A DNA stretch of 64,000 nucleotides from assembly GCA_023630585.1 (NCBI GenBank), contig CM042566.1, positions 6,496,254 to 6,560,253 on the forward strand. The letters are read 5' to 3'. This document shows positions 21,401 to 30,432 of the stretch, piece after piece (within the stretch, counting starts at the first letter, position 1; the number at the start of each line of letters is the position of its first letter). A model generated the notes under the pieces. The model searched no databases, was not told where the DNA came from, and saw nothing but the letters and a program-made list of their open reading frames with translations. A program made the translations under genes and the position numbers. The stretch comes from Cranoglanis bouderius (lineage: Eukaryota; Chordata; Actinopteri; Siluriformes; Cranoglanididae).

Positions 21401-22502
21401 GCTTAGCTTGTTGATCAGGTTCGATCTGATAGCAAAGCCCACCCCTGCTTCGCGACGCTCTTCGCTACTGCGTCCACTCCAGAAGAATGTGTATCCTGCC
21501 TTAGCCTCTGTTAGCTGACCTTCATCCGCGAGCCTGGTTTCGCTCAGAGCTGCGATATGTATGTTGTACCGATCAAGTTCGCGTGCGACAAGTGCTGACA
21601 AGTGCTCAGGTCTTTCAGCCTTAGGGTTGTCCATGAGGGTGCGTACATTCCATGTGCCGAAGGTGAGTGATGTCACCGAGGTTTTCTTAGTGTTTCGACC
21701 GCGTGGTTGGGATCCCCGCCTGCCGCGGTAAGCAGGCCAGGGTGTGATGAAGCAGGCTATTTTTAGGGCACCTTTTCTAGCCCCTTCCTCATGCTGTGGA
21801 GGTGAGCAGAGCGATCCTGAAGAGGGCTGCTCAGACACCCAGGGGGCTGCCGGACTCCACTGCTACTTCATTCCAGTAGAGAACGACCCGATGGCCTGGG
21901 CCGCCTGTGTGCAGGTCTGTGGCTACAGCTTACAGTGTATCCAAACCTGCTGCTTCGCCACTCGCCTGTCGCCACAGGACTTTTGTTGTGATGTCTTGAC
22001 TCGCGCGTGAATTGGATTATAGTGAGGAAGAGTTGCGCAGGTCGTCAGCCTCACTCTCTCGTCCCTTCTTATCAGGATCCAGTGGCAAGACAAGTCGAGA
22101 CGACTGGAGATAGGTTGGGATGCAGTGGATGGTCAACAGTGTCCTTTGTGTCTCACTGTGCCCTAATTGCGCTCCACGACGCTTTGCTGGTTCCGCCTTC
22201 CTGCCCGTTGAACCAGTCTGGTGGTTTCCTCCGCGTAGTCCGCCGGATCCAGTCTTCGCATGCGTAGGTAGACAAGCCCTGAGTCACCGAGGGTTTGAGA
22301 CCCTGCGGCTACCCTCACCAGGTTTTGCCGGCCAGTGGAAGCCGTTGCCCGGGGTGTGGCCGCTGTTGCATGCAGACAGCTACGGGGAGCCACTGGTGAG
22401 AGCTGAGTATCAGGTGGAGCCCAAAGCGGGAGAGCTACTCGGGGAGCACCACATGCCCTCCCGTCAGAGGTACTACCCATCCCTGACACCCCCAACACCC
22501 CA
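18409..22502 (-). mobile_element. near-intact non-LTR retrotransposon (LINE) inserted in DIRS gag
   Basis: A 4094-bp insertion flanked by a perfect 10-bp duplication. Read on the minus strand it has a 5' leader of about 630 nt (22502-21872), one long open frame, a 3' untranslated region of only 46 nt, and an (ATC)4 trinucleotide end in place of poly(A). A single endonuclease-RT frame, short 3' UTR and microsatellite tail are the layout of RTE-like LINEs; the C-terminal zinc finger is a further family trait. I do not assign the clade firmly. Because the duplication is perfect and the frame almost undamaged, the insertion is younger than the decayed DIRS host. Confidence 0.92.
18455..21862 (-). 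CDS. LINE ORF: AP endonuclease, reverse transcriptase, C2H2 finger
   Basis: An uninterrupted frame of about 1135 codons; numbering below starts at the GTG at 21838 (1127 aa). Residues 58-310 are an apurinic-type endonuclease: WNVRTL (63-68), SETR with E100, SAYAP (174-178), GDFNARVG (210-217), and TDHRLI with D306 and H307. Residues 545-880 are the reverse transcriptase: GKAPGSDSIPAEI, CGFRKGRGTVD, FVDLTKAFD with D686, NGVKQGC, and the catalytic FADD (806-809). Residues 1096-1118 form a C2H2 finger (C1098, C1101, H1114, H1118), likely to bind nucleic acid. The enzyme would nick target DNA and prime cDNA synthesis there. No in-frame ATG occurs before M69. The frame opens after a TAG at 21865-21863 that directly follows ATG AAG (21871-21866), so the original start may be cut off by one nonsense codon. 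Gene predictors often label such fish proteins craniofacial development protein 2-like because of the endonuclease. Confidence 0.9.
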   Translation of the reverse strand, partial: QWSPAAPWVSEQPSSGSLCSPPQHEEGARKGALKIACFITPWPAYRGRRGSQPRGRNTKKTSVTSLTFGTWNVRTLMDNPKAERPEHLSALVARELDRYNIHIAALSETRLADEGQLTEAKAGYTFFWSGRSSEERREAGVGFAIRSNLINKLSSLPKGLNERPMHMRLALKGKRYATIISAYAPTMTNPEETKDKFYEDLETLITSVHREDKLIILGDFNARVGTDCQAWKGVIGRNGVGKSSSNGHLLLKTCAAHDLLITNTVFRLPNRNKTSWMHPRSKHWHLIDYVIVRRRDRQDVRVTKAMCGAECWTDHRLIISKVNMRIQPMRRPQGKKANKRLNVTKLEQHSVRQNLCEDLDSKLSQLNLGSNSAEEDWTAFRDTVYSTSLTHLGQNTRKHQDWFDENDEAIQKLLDEKRQVHRDFQQDTSSASKKAAFKSIKGKVQAKLREMQDSWLSNKADEIQKYADSNNSKRFYDALKTIYGPQSSGTSPLLSADGTTLLTEKKAILERWANHFNNVLNMPSSINDEAIARMPQVDVNTSLAQPPTESEVQKAIKLLSNGKAPGSDSIPAEIYQAGGPVLVHMLTELFQNMWQQEVIPQELKDASIVHLYKRKGNRQSCDNHRGISLLAIAGKILARVLLNRLIQHMEDGHLPESQCGFRKGRGTVDMIFAARQLQEKCQEQNRDLYTTFVDLTKAFDTVSREGLWKIMRKFGCPDKFINMVRQFHDGMLARVLDDGVSSDAFPVTNGVKQGCVLAPTLFSMMFSAMLSDAFCNDDETNIKIRFRTDGKLFNLRRLQAKTKVEEDSVCDFLFADDCALNAATVDKMQQSMNCFSAACKSFGLTISTEKTEVLHQPAPQKPYVEPVITVEGEPLKTVDKFTYLGSTLSRSVNIDDEVVLRIAKASSAFGRLRVSVWERRGIKLATKVKVYRAVVLPTLLYACETWTVYARHAKKLHRFHMNCLRKLLKISWQEKVPDTEVLSRADLPSVHTLLKKAQVRWAGHLVRMPDTRLPKRLFYGELAEGKRSHGGQRKRFKDTLKAALKSFEINPNTWETLALDRPTWHCRTSQGATAYEQSRTVEAQRKRELRKSRANILPSATADHICPTCGRAFRGQIGLISHSRTHPTLSSSLPM

Positions 22503-22512
22503 AAGCCTGGCT
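22503..22512. repeat. target-site duplication of the LINE, 5' side
   Basis: aagcctggct, identical to 18399-18408. Confidence 0.9.
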
Positions 22513-22525
22513 ACCGCGTTAGTCA

Positions 22526-22684
22526 CTACCTCGAGTAGCTCCCGAAACGCCTTGTCGTCGCGTGAGGAGCGCTCAGAGGCGGTGCTCTCTCGCAGTGCTC
22601 GCACTCAGCGTTCTCAAGAGCAGCAATAGCATGCTCTTCCCTGAGGCACTCCAAACAAAAATCGTGCAGATCATCATCTGGAAT
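22526..22684 (-). pseudogene. DIRS gag N-terminal segment with Cys-His knuckle
   Basis: The minus strand encodes DDLHDFCLECLREEHAIAAL, then ENAECEHCE, a C-x2-C ... H ... C-x2-C arrangement typical of the start of DIRS Gag proteins. It ends at a TAG (22526-22528) shortly before the LINE insertion point. Its distance of about 80 bp from the right terminal repeat and its direction match the rest of the DIRS element. Confidence 0.65.
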
Positions 22685-22766
22685 AATTTACCACTTACCA
22701 AGAAAACACACACACACAAAGCGGTCTCAAAGACAAAGAAACCTGAAGGTATGCCTGTTTCCCATA

Positions 22767-22873
22767 TATTTATAACCTGCAGGTGCACGTTATCAATGAC
22801 GTAACTCACCGAGGTTATTTAGGCCAAATTCTTGGCATGTTTGACACACATACTTTGCAACCGGTCGAACAAA
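22767..22873. repeat. right inverted terminal repeat of the DIRS element
   Basis: Reverse complement of 14204-14310. It is followed outward by 22874-22902, which is complementary to the internal region at 14402-14428. Confidence 0.9.
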
Positions 22874-22902
22874 GCATCGAGAGTAGCTTTTGATAGGGAA
22901 CT

Positions 22903-24316
22903 GTATTGTTTGTTCTTACTTGTTACCGATTAAAGAAATTCTGTGCTATTTAGCTAGTAGTATTTATTTTGTTAAGTTAGTATTTGGGTGAAGCAGCATT
23001 TATGTTAAAGTGGGGTAATATATATACATAGTAAACATCCACAACATGGGAAATGTCAGCAGTTTATAAGACTGCCAGTTTATCCCTGCATCAAGGTTAA
23101 AGAGGAGGCCTTGGGGGCAGAAATGTACACATATCTTTGGACCAAAATAAATAAATTAATTAATCTGCAATTAAACTATTCATGAAAATAGCAACAAAGC
23201 ATACAGTGAAAAACTGTCGAGAAAAATATATATGGCTTGTGCCCAAACAAAATAGCAACACACTAGTGTTAATCAGCAAATTTTGCTTGCACTATCATGT
23301 AACGATAACCCTTAATGTGTTAGGTTTCACAGATTGTCCTTCATTAACACTAGTAACAAAAATGGCCACAGAGAACATGTTAACAAATTCATAGGGAAGA
23401 AAAAAGATATCAGTTCATTTAATAAGAGTGATAAATGTTTTCCAATAACATATATCCTTGTATATGTCTTTATAACTGTCTTCAATCTCTTTTATTTCCT
23501 CTGAACAGCTTTTAGATCCTCTCTGTTCTATTAGTGCCATTCCTGCACCCACAGCCCAGATAAATACTTAAATAGAGATCCATTTTCTCTTTAATTTTTC
23601 ACCCAGAAATTTTTGGAAAAACAACTGATGCAATACATATCTCCGTTTGGTTTTTTTCTTTCTTTTTTTTTTTTACCTTGATAGTATAAATGTTTAAAAT
23701 TTCAAAAGAAGAAAGATTACATGCTTTTTCATTTGCACAAGCCATGAGTTTGTATTCTTTGAGTTTGCAGTCATTCTGGCATTTTTAATCAGACTAATCC
23801 TTTCACTCCATGCCATTAGATCGCAATTTGGTTACGGAAGTGAACACAGCCACTTCACTGGCTTTTACTCTCAGTAGTCCATACGGATAAGCAAAAAGGA
23901 AGACATCAAATGCATTTCTTAATTCCTGTCCATTGACCTGAAACAGACGGTCACGGAAATGTGTGCATAATTACTTTTAAAGCTAATGTGTTCAATCAAA
24001 CACCATCTAAGATCCATTTGGGCTGCATCCTGCTCTGTGGTCAATGGGTCACAAATGGAGGGGGGAAGACAAGGAATTAGTTTAAACCGTCACACTGTGG
24101 AAGGGAACTAATTTTTCAAAATGTAATTATGTAGTCTGCCAATAAACTACCCTCTCTTTAGTTAGAAAACAGAGAAAGAAAAAAATAAGAAAGGTAATTG
24201 CGACTTTATATCTAAGAACTGTGAATTTATTTATCACACAGGAAAAGCTTCAGGACAGAGGAATTTATTCTTTCTGGTTTCTCTGTAGAATGACAAGCTG
24301 TGTTTTCAGAGTTAGA
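22903..24316. other. no gene recognised
   Basis: AT-rich sequence with a T-rich run at 23650-23675. A small plus-strand frame at 23182-23394 has no recognisable domain. Confidence 0.4.
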
Positions 24317-24490
24317 GAGAGAGAGAGCGAGAGAGAGAGAGAGAGATTCTGGTGAGGGAATGAATGTTTATCACGGCTACAACGTAAGTGATAACAGGAA
24401 CTAACTCTTGGATGTTCCGCAACATTAAATCTTAACTATAATCCGTTAAAATGTGTGATGTGTTGTTCATTATTAAATGAAACTTTTTAA
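24317..24490 (+). repeat. (GA)n tract and family X fragment 3
   Basis: An interrupted GA tract (24317-24346) is followed by ggtgagggaatgaatgttta, aagtgataacaggaact and ggatgttccgcaacattaaa, the same block order as in family X copies at 35432, 36770 and 46690. Confidence 0.6.
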
Positions 24491-26049
24491 CTGCCAAATC
24501 ATTATTGTATATGCAGAATAACGCACTCCAGACTGTGCAGTTATATGAAAATAATACACTTAGGGGTGGTAACACATACACCTACTGTATTACACAATAC
24601 ATATCAGTATTTACATATTACCGCAGTGTTATTTCTCACGTAATAGATGGAATGCATGAGAAATCAAAAATGCAATTAACACAACATCAAACACTTATTA
24701 TTATATATGTTGCCTGAACAAAATTGCAGTGTTATGGAACATATACAAAGGTTTCTATTAACCGTTACTTATCTCCATGACAAATTCTCACAAACGTCCA
24801 ATTTAGACTGAAACAAAGCTTGTGCTGTTCAAGTGTTTGGTTTTAACCTGCCGCTGTCACCCTAAATGAGGTGAACAATGGCTCATAGTTTGTGGGTGCA
24901 GGCATCTGTGTCTGGTGGGAAAACAAACAGCAATTAGGACTGAAGAGAACTGTGGAGAGACACGCAGCTGCTCAACACACAATTACTCTTTTCTCCACAA
25001 TCACATGCAATTATCATTCCTTTTTTCTTTTTTTTTTAATTTTCATTTGAAAGCATGAAAGCAGGATGATCATGAGTCTTTCTGAATTCTCAACACAGCA
25101 GTTCCCATCATTCTATAGTTTCAGCTGTGTGCTGTTTTTGCCTCCAATGCTAGTCAGAAAGGTGTGAGAGGCATGAATATAATCTAAATGGAGGACCTGT
25201 GTAACCCACACACCTATATTTAGGTTTCTGTCATCCTGACTCACGGGGCTGGTGTGAAATGTCAGCTTCTCTAAGCTTTTAGGTAGAATTTACTCAGCTT
25301 TTATATTCACTTATTTTACCCCCAACAGCACAGTGCCAGAAATAACATATAACAGCCTGATGTGATGGTTTCTAATCTCTGAGTCAGATGCACGCAAACC
25401 TAGAAATAAAGAAATCCTTCAGCTACAAAAACAAAAAAAAACTGTCTTTCTTCGAATAAATCTTTGTCCGCATCAACATACGTGATTGATGATGAAGACA
25501 GTTGAGTATTTAGCTAATCATATTAGCACTATTGAAATACACAGACCCAACGAATTCTGCAATTATCACGGATTATATTTTATGAATGTATGTGACTCAG
25601 TTGGCCAGATCACATAAAGACACGCCAAATCAAATTATACAGTCCAGTGTCTGTTTCAGTGGTGATCCACCACCTTAAAAAATACCAAAGCTTTGTTTAG
25701 GGGCTTAAAGAAAGGCTGCACATTGGGAATAATCAGGTTTAACACATAAACCAAATGAAAAAGTGGTATTTTCATGGCTGTCATATTTGGAGTTTTACAG
25801 AGTGGGAGTGGGTGGTGATTTTATTTTATTCAGGATGATATAGGGCTTGGTTATAATCTGTCCTCAGTGTAGCTGAATACATGCATTTCTGTCCAATGAA
25901 AAAGAAAGAGGATCCAGATTAAACTGGCCACACTTTGATTTATGATTCACATCTTCAGCAAGAACACAATATAAAAATATAAGAGCGATATAGCCGTATT
26001 CTGTAACAACGAATATAAAAATTTTAAAGCCAGTAACCGCTGACATTTT
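24491..26049. other. no gene recognised
   Basis: AT-rich. The part at 24880-25015 looks unique and complex rather than repetitive, but no function can be read from it. No exon-like frame. Confidence 0.4.
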
Positions 26050-26064
26050 ACCTATATTTAACAA

Positions 26065-26142
<78 letters not shown>

Positions 26143-26157
26143 TTGTTAAATATAGGT
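26050..26157. repeat. palindrome: 17-bp arms around a (TA)37 array
   Basis: Arms at 26050-26066 and 26141-26157 (acctatatttaacaaag and its complement) are perfectly complementary, and the 74-bp TA array between them is self-complementary, so all 108 bp can form one hairpin. The right arm belongs to the inner part of the Tc1 terminal repeat; the left arm is an extra inverted copy of it. Confidence 0.9.
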
Positions 26158-27027
26158 GTGTGACAATTATTGGCACCCTTTCAGTCAATACTTTGTGCTG
26201 TCTCCCTTTGCCAAGATAACAGCTCTGAGTCTTCTCCTATAATGCCTGATGAGGTTCGAGAATATATGGCAAGGGATCTGAGACCATTCCTCCATACAGA
26301 ATCTCTCCAGATTTTGAGGTCCACACTGGTAGACTCTCCTCTTCAGTTCACCCCACAGGTTTTCTATGGGTTTCAGGTCAGGGGACTGGGATGGCCACAG
26401 CAGGACCTTGATTTTGTGGTCAGTAAACCATTTTTGTGTTGATTTTGATGTATGTTTTGGATCACTGTCTTACTGGAAGATCCAAACACGGCCCATTTTA
26501 AGCTTTCTGGCAGAGGCAGTCAGGTTTTCATTTAGTATCAGTTGATATTTGAGTCCATGATGCCATGTATCGTAACAAAATGTCCAGGTCCTCTGGCAGA
26601 AAAACAGCCCCAAAACATTAAAGAGCCACCACCATATTTAACTGTGGGCATGAGGTACTTTTCCATATGGCTACCTCTCTGTGTGTGTCAAAACCACCTC
26701 TGGTGTTTATTGCCAAAGGGCTCTATTTTGGTTTCATCTGCCCATAGAACCCAATCCCATTTGAAGTTCCAGTAGTGTCTGGCAAACTGAAGATGCTTGA
26801 ATTTGTTTTTGGATGAGAGTTGAGTCTTTTTTCTTGAAACCCTTCCAAACAACGTGATGTAGGTGACTTCGGATTGTAGTTTTGGAGACTTTCTAACCCC
26901 AAGACACAACTAACTTCTGCAATTCTCCAGCTGTGATCCTTGGAGATATTTTGGCCACTCGAACCATCCTCTTCACAGTGCGTTGAGACAATGTAAACAC
27001 ATGTCTGATTTCAGGTTGATTCATAAC

Positions 27028-27364
27028 TGTGGAGGCGGGGGCATGGTCGAGCACCGGTTTGTGAATGGAGGGCGGAGCTGGAGAAAACGAGTGGCAAGGT
27101 TTACACACCTGTAGGAAATGAGACTAACGAGTGTTCTGTGTTGCAGTGAGGGGAAGAAGAGAAAAAGAGGAGAGACACGTGCCTCGAGAGAGAGGGAAAG
27201 AGACGCTGGCACAGAGCCACATGTGTGTGTGTGTGCGTGCGTGTGTGTGTGTTTAAGGAATAAAAACCCACAAACTGAAAGGAAAAGGAAAAAATAAAGT
27301 GTGCAAGTGGATTAAGCCTGCCTCCCTTCTGGTTCCTCCGTACCCGAACATTAAATTCATTACA
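27028..27364 (+). repeat. 5' LTR of the 27028-28634 element
   Basis: 337 bp, TG...CA. It contains a (GT)n tract (27223-27251) and an AATAAA signal (27293-27298). Confidence 0.88.
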
Positions 27365-27365
27365 C

Positions 27366-27383
27366 TGGTGCCGAAACCTGGGA
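27366..27383 (+). promoter_or_regulatory. primer-binding site
   Basis: tggtgccgaaacctggga directly follows the LTR (one base spacer) and has the form of a tRNA 3'-end complement used to prime minus-strand DNA. The tRNA is not identified here. Confidence 0.75.
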
Positions 27384-27403
27384 CACGAGAGGAAATTGCC
27401 GCC

Positions 27404-28414
27404 ATGGAAGGCTCACCGCTGGACCACCTCATCAACCAGCTGGCCAACCTCCACCAGACCCAACACCAGGCCCTCCTGCAGCTACAACGCGACCAGGAGC
27501 AGCGGTTTAAGGACCTCCTCGACGCCCAGGCTGAGGACCGCCGGGTGCTCCAGGGCCTGTTGCAGCAGGCTGGGACTACGTCGTGCTGACGAAGATGGGG
27601 CCACAGGACGACCCAGAGGCGTTCCTGGAGCTGTATGAGTGCTCCGCGCGGGCGTGGGGCTGGCCTGAGGGTCAGTGGGCGGCCCACCTTGTGTCGCTCC
27701 TGTCGGGCGAGGCAGCTGCCCATTGCCAGCATGCTGGAATACCCGGACTTGAAGCGGGCAATTCTGCAGCGGGTCAGGCAGACCGCCGAACAGCACCATC
27801 AGCACTTCCAAGCGCTGACCTTCTCCGAGCTCGGCCGTCCATTCGCCTTCGCCCAGAAGCTCCATGACACCTGCAGGAGGTGGTTGTTGGCTGACGAGCA
27901 CGATGCGGAGGAAGTGATCCACCTGGTGGTGCTGGAGCAGTTCATCACCCGGCTTCCCGACGGGACGGCGGAGTGGGTCCAGTGCCATCGTCCTGTGTCA
28001 CTGGATGAGGCGGTTCAGCTGGTAGAGGATCACCTGGCGGCGTATCCAGGGGCAGGCAATCCCCACCCTTCTTCCTCTCTTTCTTTCTCTCCCCCTCGAC
28101 CTCGTGCCTCTCCTCATCCTTTTACTGTCCCTACCACCTGGAGACGCGGGCTGGGTCCGCCCCAACCCATGCCCCGCACCTGTTCCTTTCCCCCTCCCCT
28201 TCCCCCTCACTGCTCTCTCCCTGTTTCTGCCTCTTCTGCTCCTCAGGTCGGTGAATCTGGAGCTGCCGGTGCAGGAGGGATGCCTGGGTCAGCATGCTGG
28301 CGTTGCGGGGAGCCGGGGCATTTCCAGGACCAGTGCCCCATCATGGAGGTGGGAGCGGTGGTCCGACTCCCCGACGCGCCGCAGGCCGCCCCCGATCGAG
28401 CAGGGGGTGTGGGG
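27404..28414 (+). pseudogene. gag with SCAN-like domain and CCHC knuckle, frameshifted
   Basis: The start ATG at 27404 lies in a strong context (gccgccatgg). The first frame gives a Gln-rich helical N-terminus (about 62 aa) to the stop at 27587-27589, next to a frame carrying GPQDDPEAFLELYECSARAW. A further shift near 27720 leads into the 27635-28525 frame: PDLKRAILQRV, FAQKLHDTCRRWL and HLVVLEQFITRLPDGTAEWV, closely resembling a SCAN domain. A Pro/Ser-rich linker and the zinc knuckle CWRCGEPGHFQDQC (about 28294-28335) follow. The order capsid-linker-nucleocapsid is that of Gag. SCAN domains of tetrapod zinc-finger proteins are held to derive from this kind of gypsy Gag. The frameshifts and missing pol make it a relic. 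Confidence 0.82.
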
Positions 28415-28634
28415 GTGTTCTGTGTTGCAGTGAGGGGAAGAAGAGAAAAAGAGGAGAGACACGCGCCTCGAGAGAGAGGGAAAGAGACACCAGTGCCACA
28501 TGTGCGTGCGTCTGTGTGTGTTTAAGAAATAAAAACCCACAAACCGAAAGGAAAAAGGAAAAAATAAAGTGTGCAAGTGGATTAAGCCTGCCTCCCTTCT
28601 GGTTCCTCCGTACCCAAACATTAAATTCATTACA
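28415..28634 (+). repeat. 3' LTR, 5'-truncated
   Basis: Aligns with 27131-27364, starting at gtgttctgtgttgcagtgag. The region matching the first 103 bp of the 5' LTR is absent. The GT tract is shorter than in the 5' copy. Confidence 0.85.
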
Positions 28635-28971
28635 ATAACATTTCCAGTTGACTGGAACTTCTTAATTATTGCCCTGATGGTGGGAATGGGCATTTTCAAT
28701 GCTCGTGCTATTTTCTTATAGCCACTTCCCATTTTGTGAAGCTCAACAACCTTTTGCCGCACATCACAGCTATATTCCTTGGTCTTACCTATTGTTATGA
28801 ATGACTAAGAGAATTTGACCTATGTGTTACCTCATATTTATACCCCTGTGAAACAGGAAGTCATGGTTGAACAATTTCCGGTTCCTAGCCACCCAAGTGT
28901 ACTAAAAAAAAAGAAGTAAAATATTAATGGGAATATACTTCAAATACATATTTTTCTCTTATGAATTCATA

Positions 28972-29141
28972 GGGGTGCCAATAATTGCTGCACCTATATT
29001 TAACAAAGATATTTTTAAATAAATCTATGTTTTGTTTGCAATTGTTTGATATCCATGAGAGCAGAGTATTTTTGTGAAGAAAAATAAATACTTCTTTGCT
29101 CATATTTACCAAGGGTGCCAATAATAGTGGAGGGCACTGTA
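28972..29141. repeat. right terminal repeat of the Tc1 element
   Basis: Inner ggtgccaataattgc and outer gggtgccaataatagtgg motifs are direct repeats within the terminal repeat, the two transposase sites expected in an IR/DR element. The outer end reads gggcactgta. Confidence 0.85.
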
Positions 29142-29886
29142 AATGCTTCACAATATTACAGCTCGTGATTTGAGCACAAATGTCTATGTGAATCAACAAT
29201 AGCCAACTATATCAGTAACTTCATGCTCATTTTAATATAGATGGCCAAAATACACCATCCACACTTCCTGAAATCAATGGAAAATTTTGTGATTCCTCGA
29301 AATATAACTCCATTCAATCATACTGGACTTTAGCCTGGATTTTATTATTATTATTATTATTTTTATTTTTTATCTATACCTGAAAAAGAGAAACTGACAA
29401 AATAAAATAAAAAAAAATTAAAAAAACAAAAAACCAAACAAACAAACCAAAGGAGGAATACTCGGCACTGAAAGATCTCAGCAACAGAAATGTTAACCTT
29501 AACATTGTTAACGTTAACCAGCTGATAAAGGTGGAGCAGTTGTTGTTTGGGGAAAAGATCTTTACATTAAAGAAGCAGAGAGATAACTTTCTGATGACAG
29601 ATTTTATAGACGGATTGTGTTTACATGCAAAGATTTCTGCCAATCCGATTGAATTCATTCCGGGAAAAAAAAAAAAAAAAAAAAAAAAAATGTTTATATG
29701 TACCATAAACTGTGCAGTCTGCAAACAATCATCATTTATGTGCATGTAATCCCATCCAAAGTTATGCCAGTGCATGGAACGAGGTTTAGCACTAATGTTG
29801 CCATAAAAATAAGAAGCACTTGAGTCTAGTCAGCACATTCAGCTTTTTAATTGTACTATTTATTCTTAATGAGTTTTAAATTGCTT
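29142..29886. other. no gene recognised
   Basis: AT-rich, with (ATT)n and A-rich stretches at 29340-29450 and a poly(A) run at 29666-29690. The 133-aa minus-strand frame across it mostly translates homopolymers. Confidence 0.4.
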
Positions 29887-30432
29887 CTGTGTCTGTCCAT
29901 TAATCTGCATAGATCTGAAAACTGCATTTTCATTTTAAAATGCTGTCGGTCTACACTGGCGTTTTCAAACGTTTTCCAAAACTGCTCGTTCACACTGAAA
30001 TGTCCGAAAACGCTTATATCCCTATACTGTGCATGCGTAAAAACGTAAGAAGCTTTGGTCTGAGTCATTTCCGTCAGGCATTTCTTTAAAAATGCAATCT
30101 GAAGGTTGTATAGAATGACATAAATCTTTAACGACGCTATCAAACTGGGTAGGAGGCACAACAACTGCAGTACAACATTGTCCAACATCTTGTTTGAATG
30201 GGTCACGTGACTCCGACACATGACTAAAAATACATCATTGTCTTTGAATATCTCCATTTTGTTAGTCCACACTACAAAGCGAAAACGGCATCAAATTTAT
30301 CCACTTGGGAGAGCGTTTTTCGACAAGCTCTGTTTTCTCTGGACAAAAACGCCGTCTCAGTGTGGACGGAAGGCCAAACATAGAGAAAAAGATGCGTTTT
30401 CAAATTTATCCAGATTAACGTGGACGTAGCCC
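29887..30432. mobile_element. MITE with long degenerate inverted repeats
   Basis: The right end, read inward on the complement, goes gggctacgtccacgttaatc, then gaaaacgcat, then ccgtccacactgagacggcg. The left end has the same order (tctgtccattaatctg, gaaaactgcatttt, ggtctacactggcg) in a decayed form over about 85 bp. The recurring words cacactgaaa and aaacgc throughout are typical of this MITE type in fish. No transposase. Superfamily unassigned. Confidence 0.65.

Larger units (their letters stand above)
14149..22902 (-). mobile_element. DIRS-type tyrosine-recombinase retrotransposon, decayed, with nested inserts
   Basis: The element reads right to left: terminal repeat, gag N-terminus (22526-22684), gag C-terminal half (17959-18398), reverse transcriptase (16412-17500), RNase H, tyrosine recombinase (14417-16392), terminal repeat. 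The ends are inverted repeats of about 107 bp (14204-14310 and 22767-22873). A third copy of end sequence lies internally at 14402-14458. This end structure and a recombinase in place of an integrase define the DIRS order. About 4.09 kb of LINE and 0.11 kb of SINE are inserted, leaving a core of about 4.55 kb. All three genes carry frameshifts, so the element cannot encode working proteins. It is GC-richer than its surroundings. Confidence 0.9.
27028..28634 (+). mobile_element. deleted Ty3/gypsy-like LTR retrotransposon in the Tc1 transposase
   Basis: The insertion begins TG, ends CA and is flanked by ataac on both sides (27023-27027 and 28635-28639), the 5-bp integrase duplication. It contains a 5' LTR (27028-27364), primer-binding site, gag, and a 3' LTR missing its first ~100 bp. 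All of pol and the start of the 3' LTR have been deleted, joining gag directly to the LTR at about 28415. The insertion is younger than the Tc1 copy it interrupts. Confidence 0.9.
26190..28815 (-). pseudogene. Tc1 transposase, degraded and interrupted
   Basis: The N-terminal HTH part is at about 28810-28640: KTKEYSCDVRQKVVELHKMG and YKKIARALKMP. Where the start codon of the family is expected, before GKTKE, the codon is ATA. After the LTR insertion the frame resumes at 27022 with NQPEIRHVFTLSQRTVKRMV and RITAGELQKLV, ends at a stop, and shifts. Then come FGRVSRKK, VLWADETKIEPFGNKHQRWF (first catalytic D), a DSDPKHTSK block (second D) and a PSQSPDLKPIENLWGELKRR block (catalytic E) near 26400. 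The DDE triad is present, but several stops and frameshifts make it non-functional. Confidence 0.85.
26141..29141 (-). mobile_element. Tc1/mariner transposon, left end lost, split by an LTR element
   Basis: The right terminal repeat is long (28972-29141), from ggggtgccaataattgc to gggcactgta, with a second ggtgccaataat repeat (29115) as in the IR/DR type. The left side keeps only the inner part (26141-26180: tttgttaaatataggtg, acaattattggcaccc). The outer left half is missing and replaced by the TA palindrome. A transposase pseudogene lies between, interrupted by 1607 bp of LTR element at 27028-28634. With one outer end absent, this copy cannot be mobilised. Confidence 0.9.

Noticed and set aside
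22163..22498. 111-aa minus-strand frame in the LINE leader
   Set aside because: It opens with GTG, has no known domain, and lies in the 5' untranslated part of the LINE. The GC-rich leader makes long chance frames likely.
27253..27988. Minus-strand frames of 159 and 168 aa over the gypsy gag
   Set aside because: Antisense shadows of the gag, whose plus-strand frames carry the SCAN-like and CCHC motifs.
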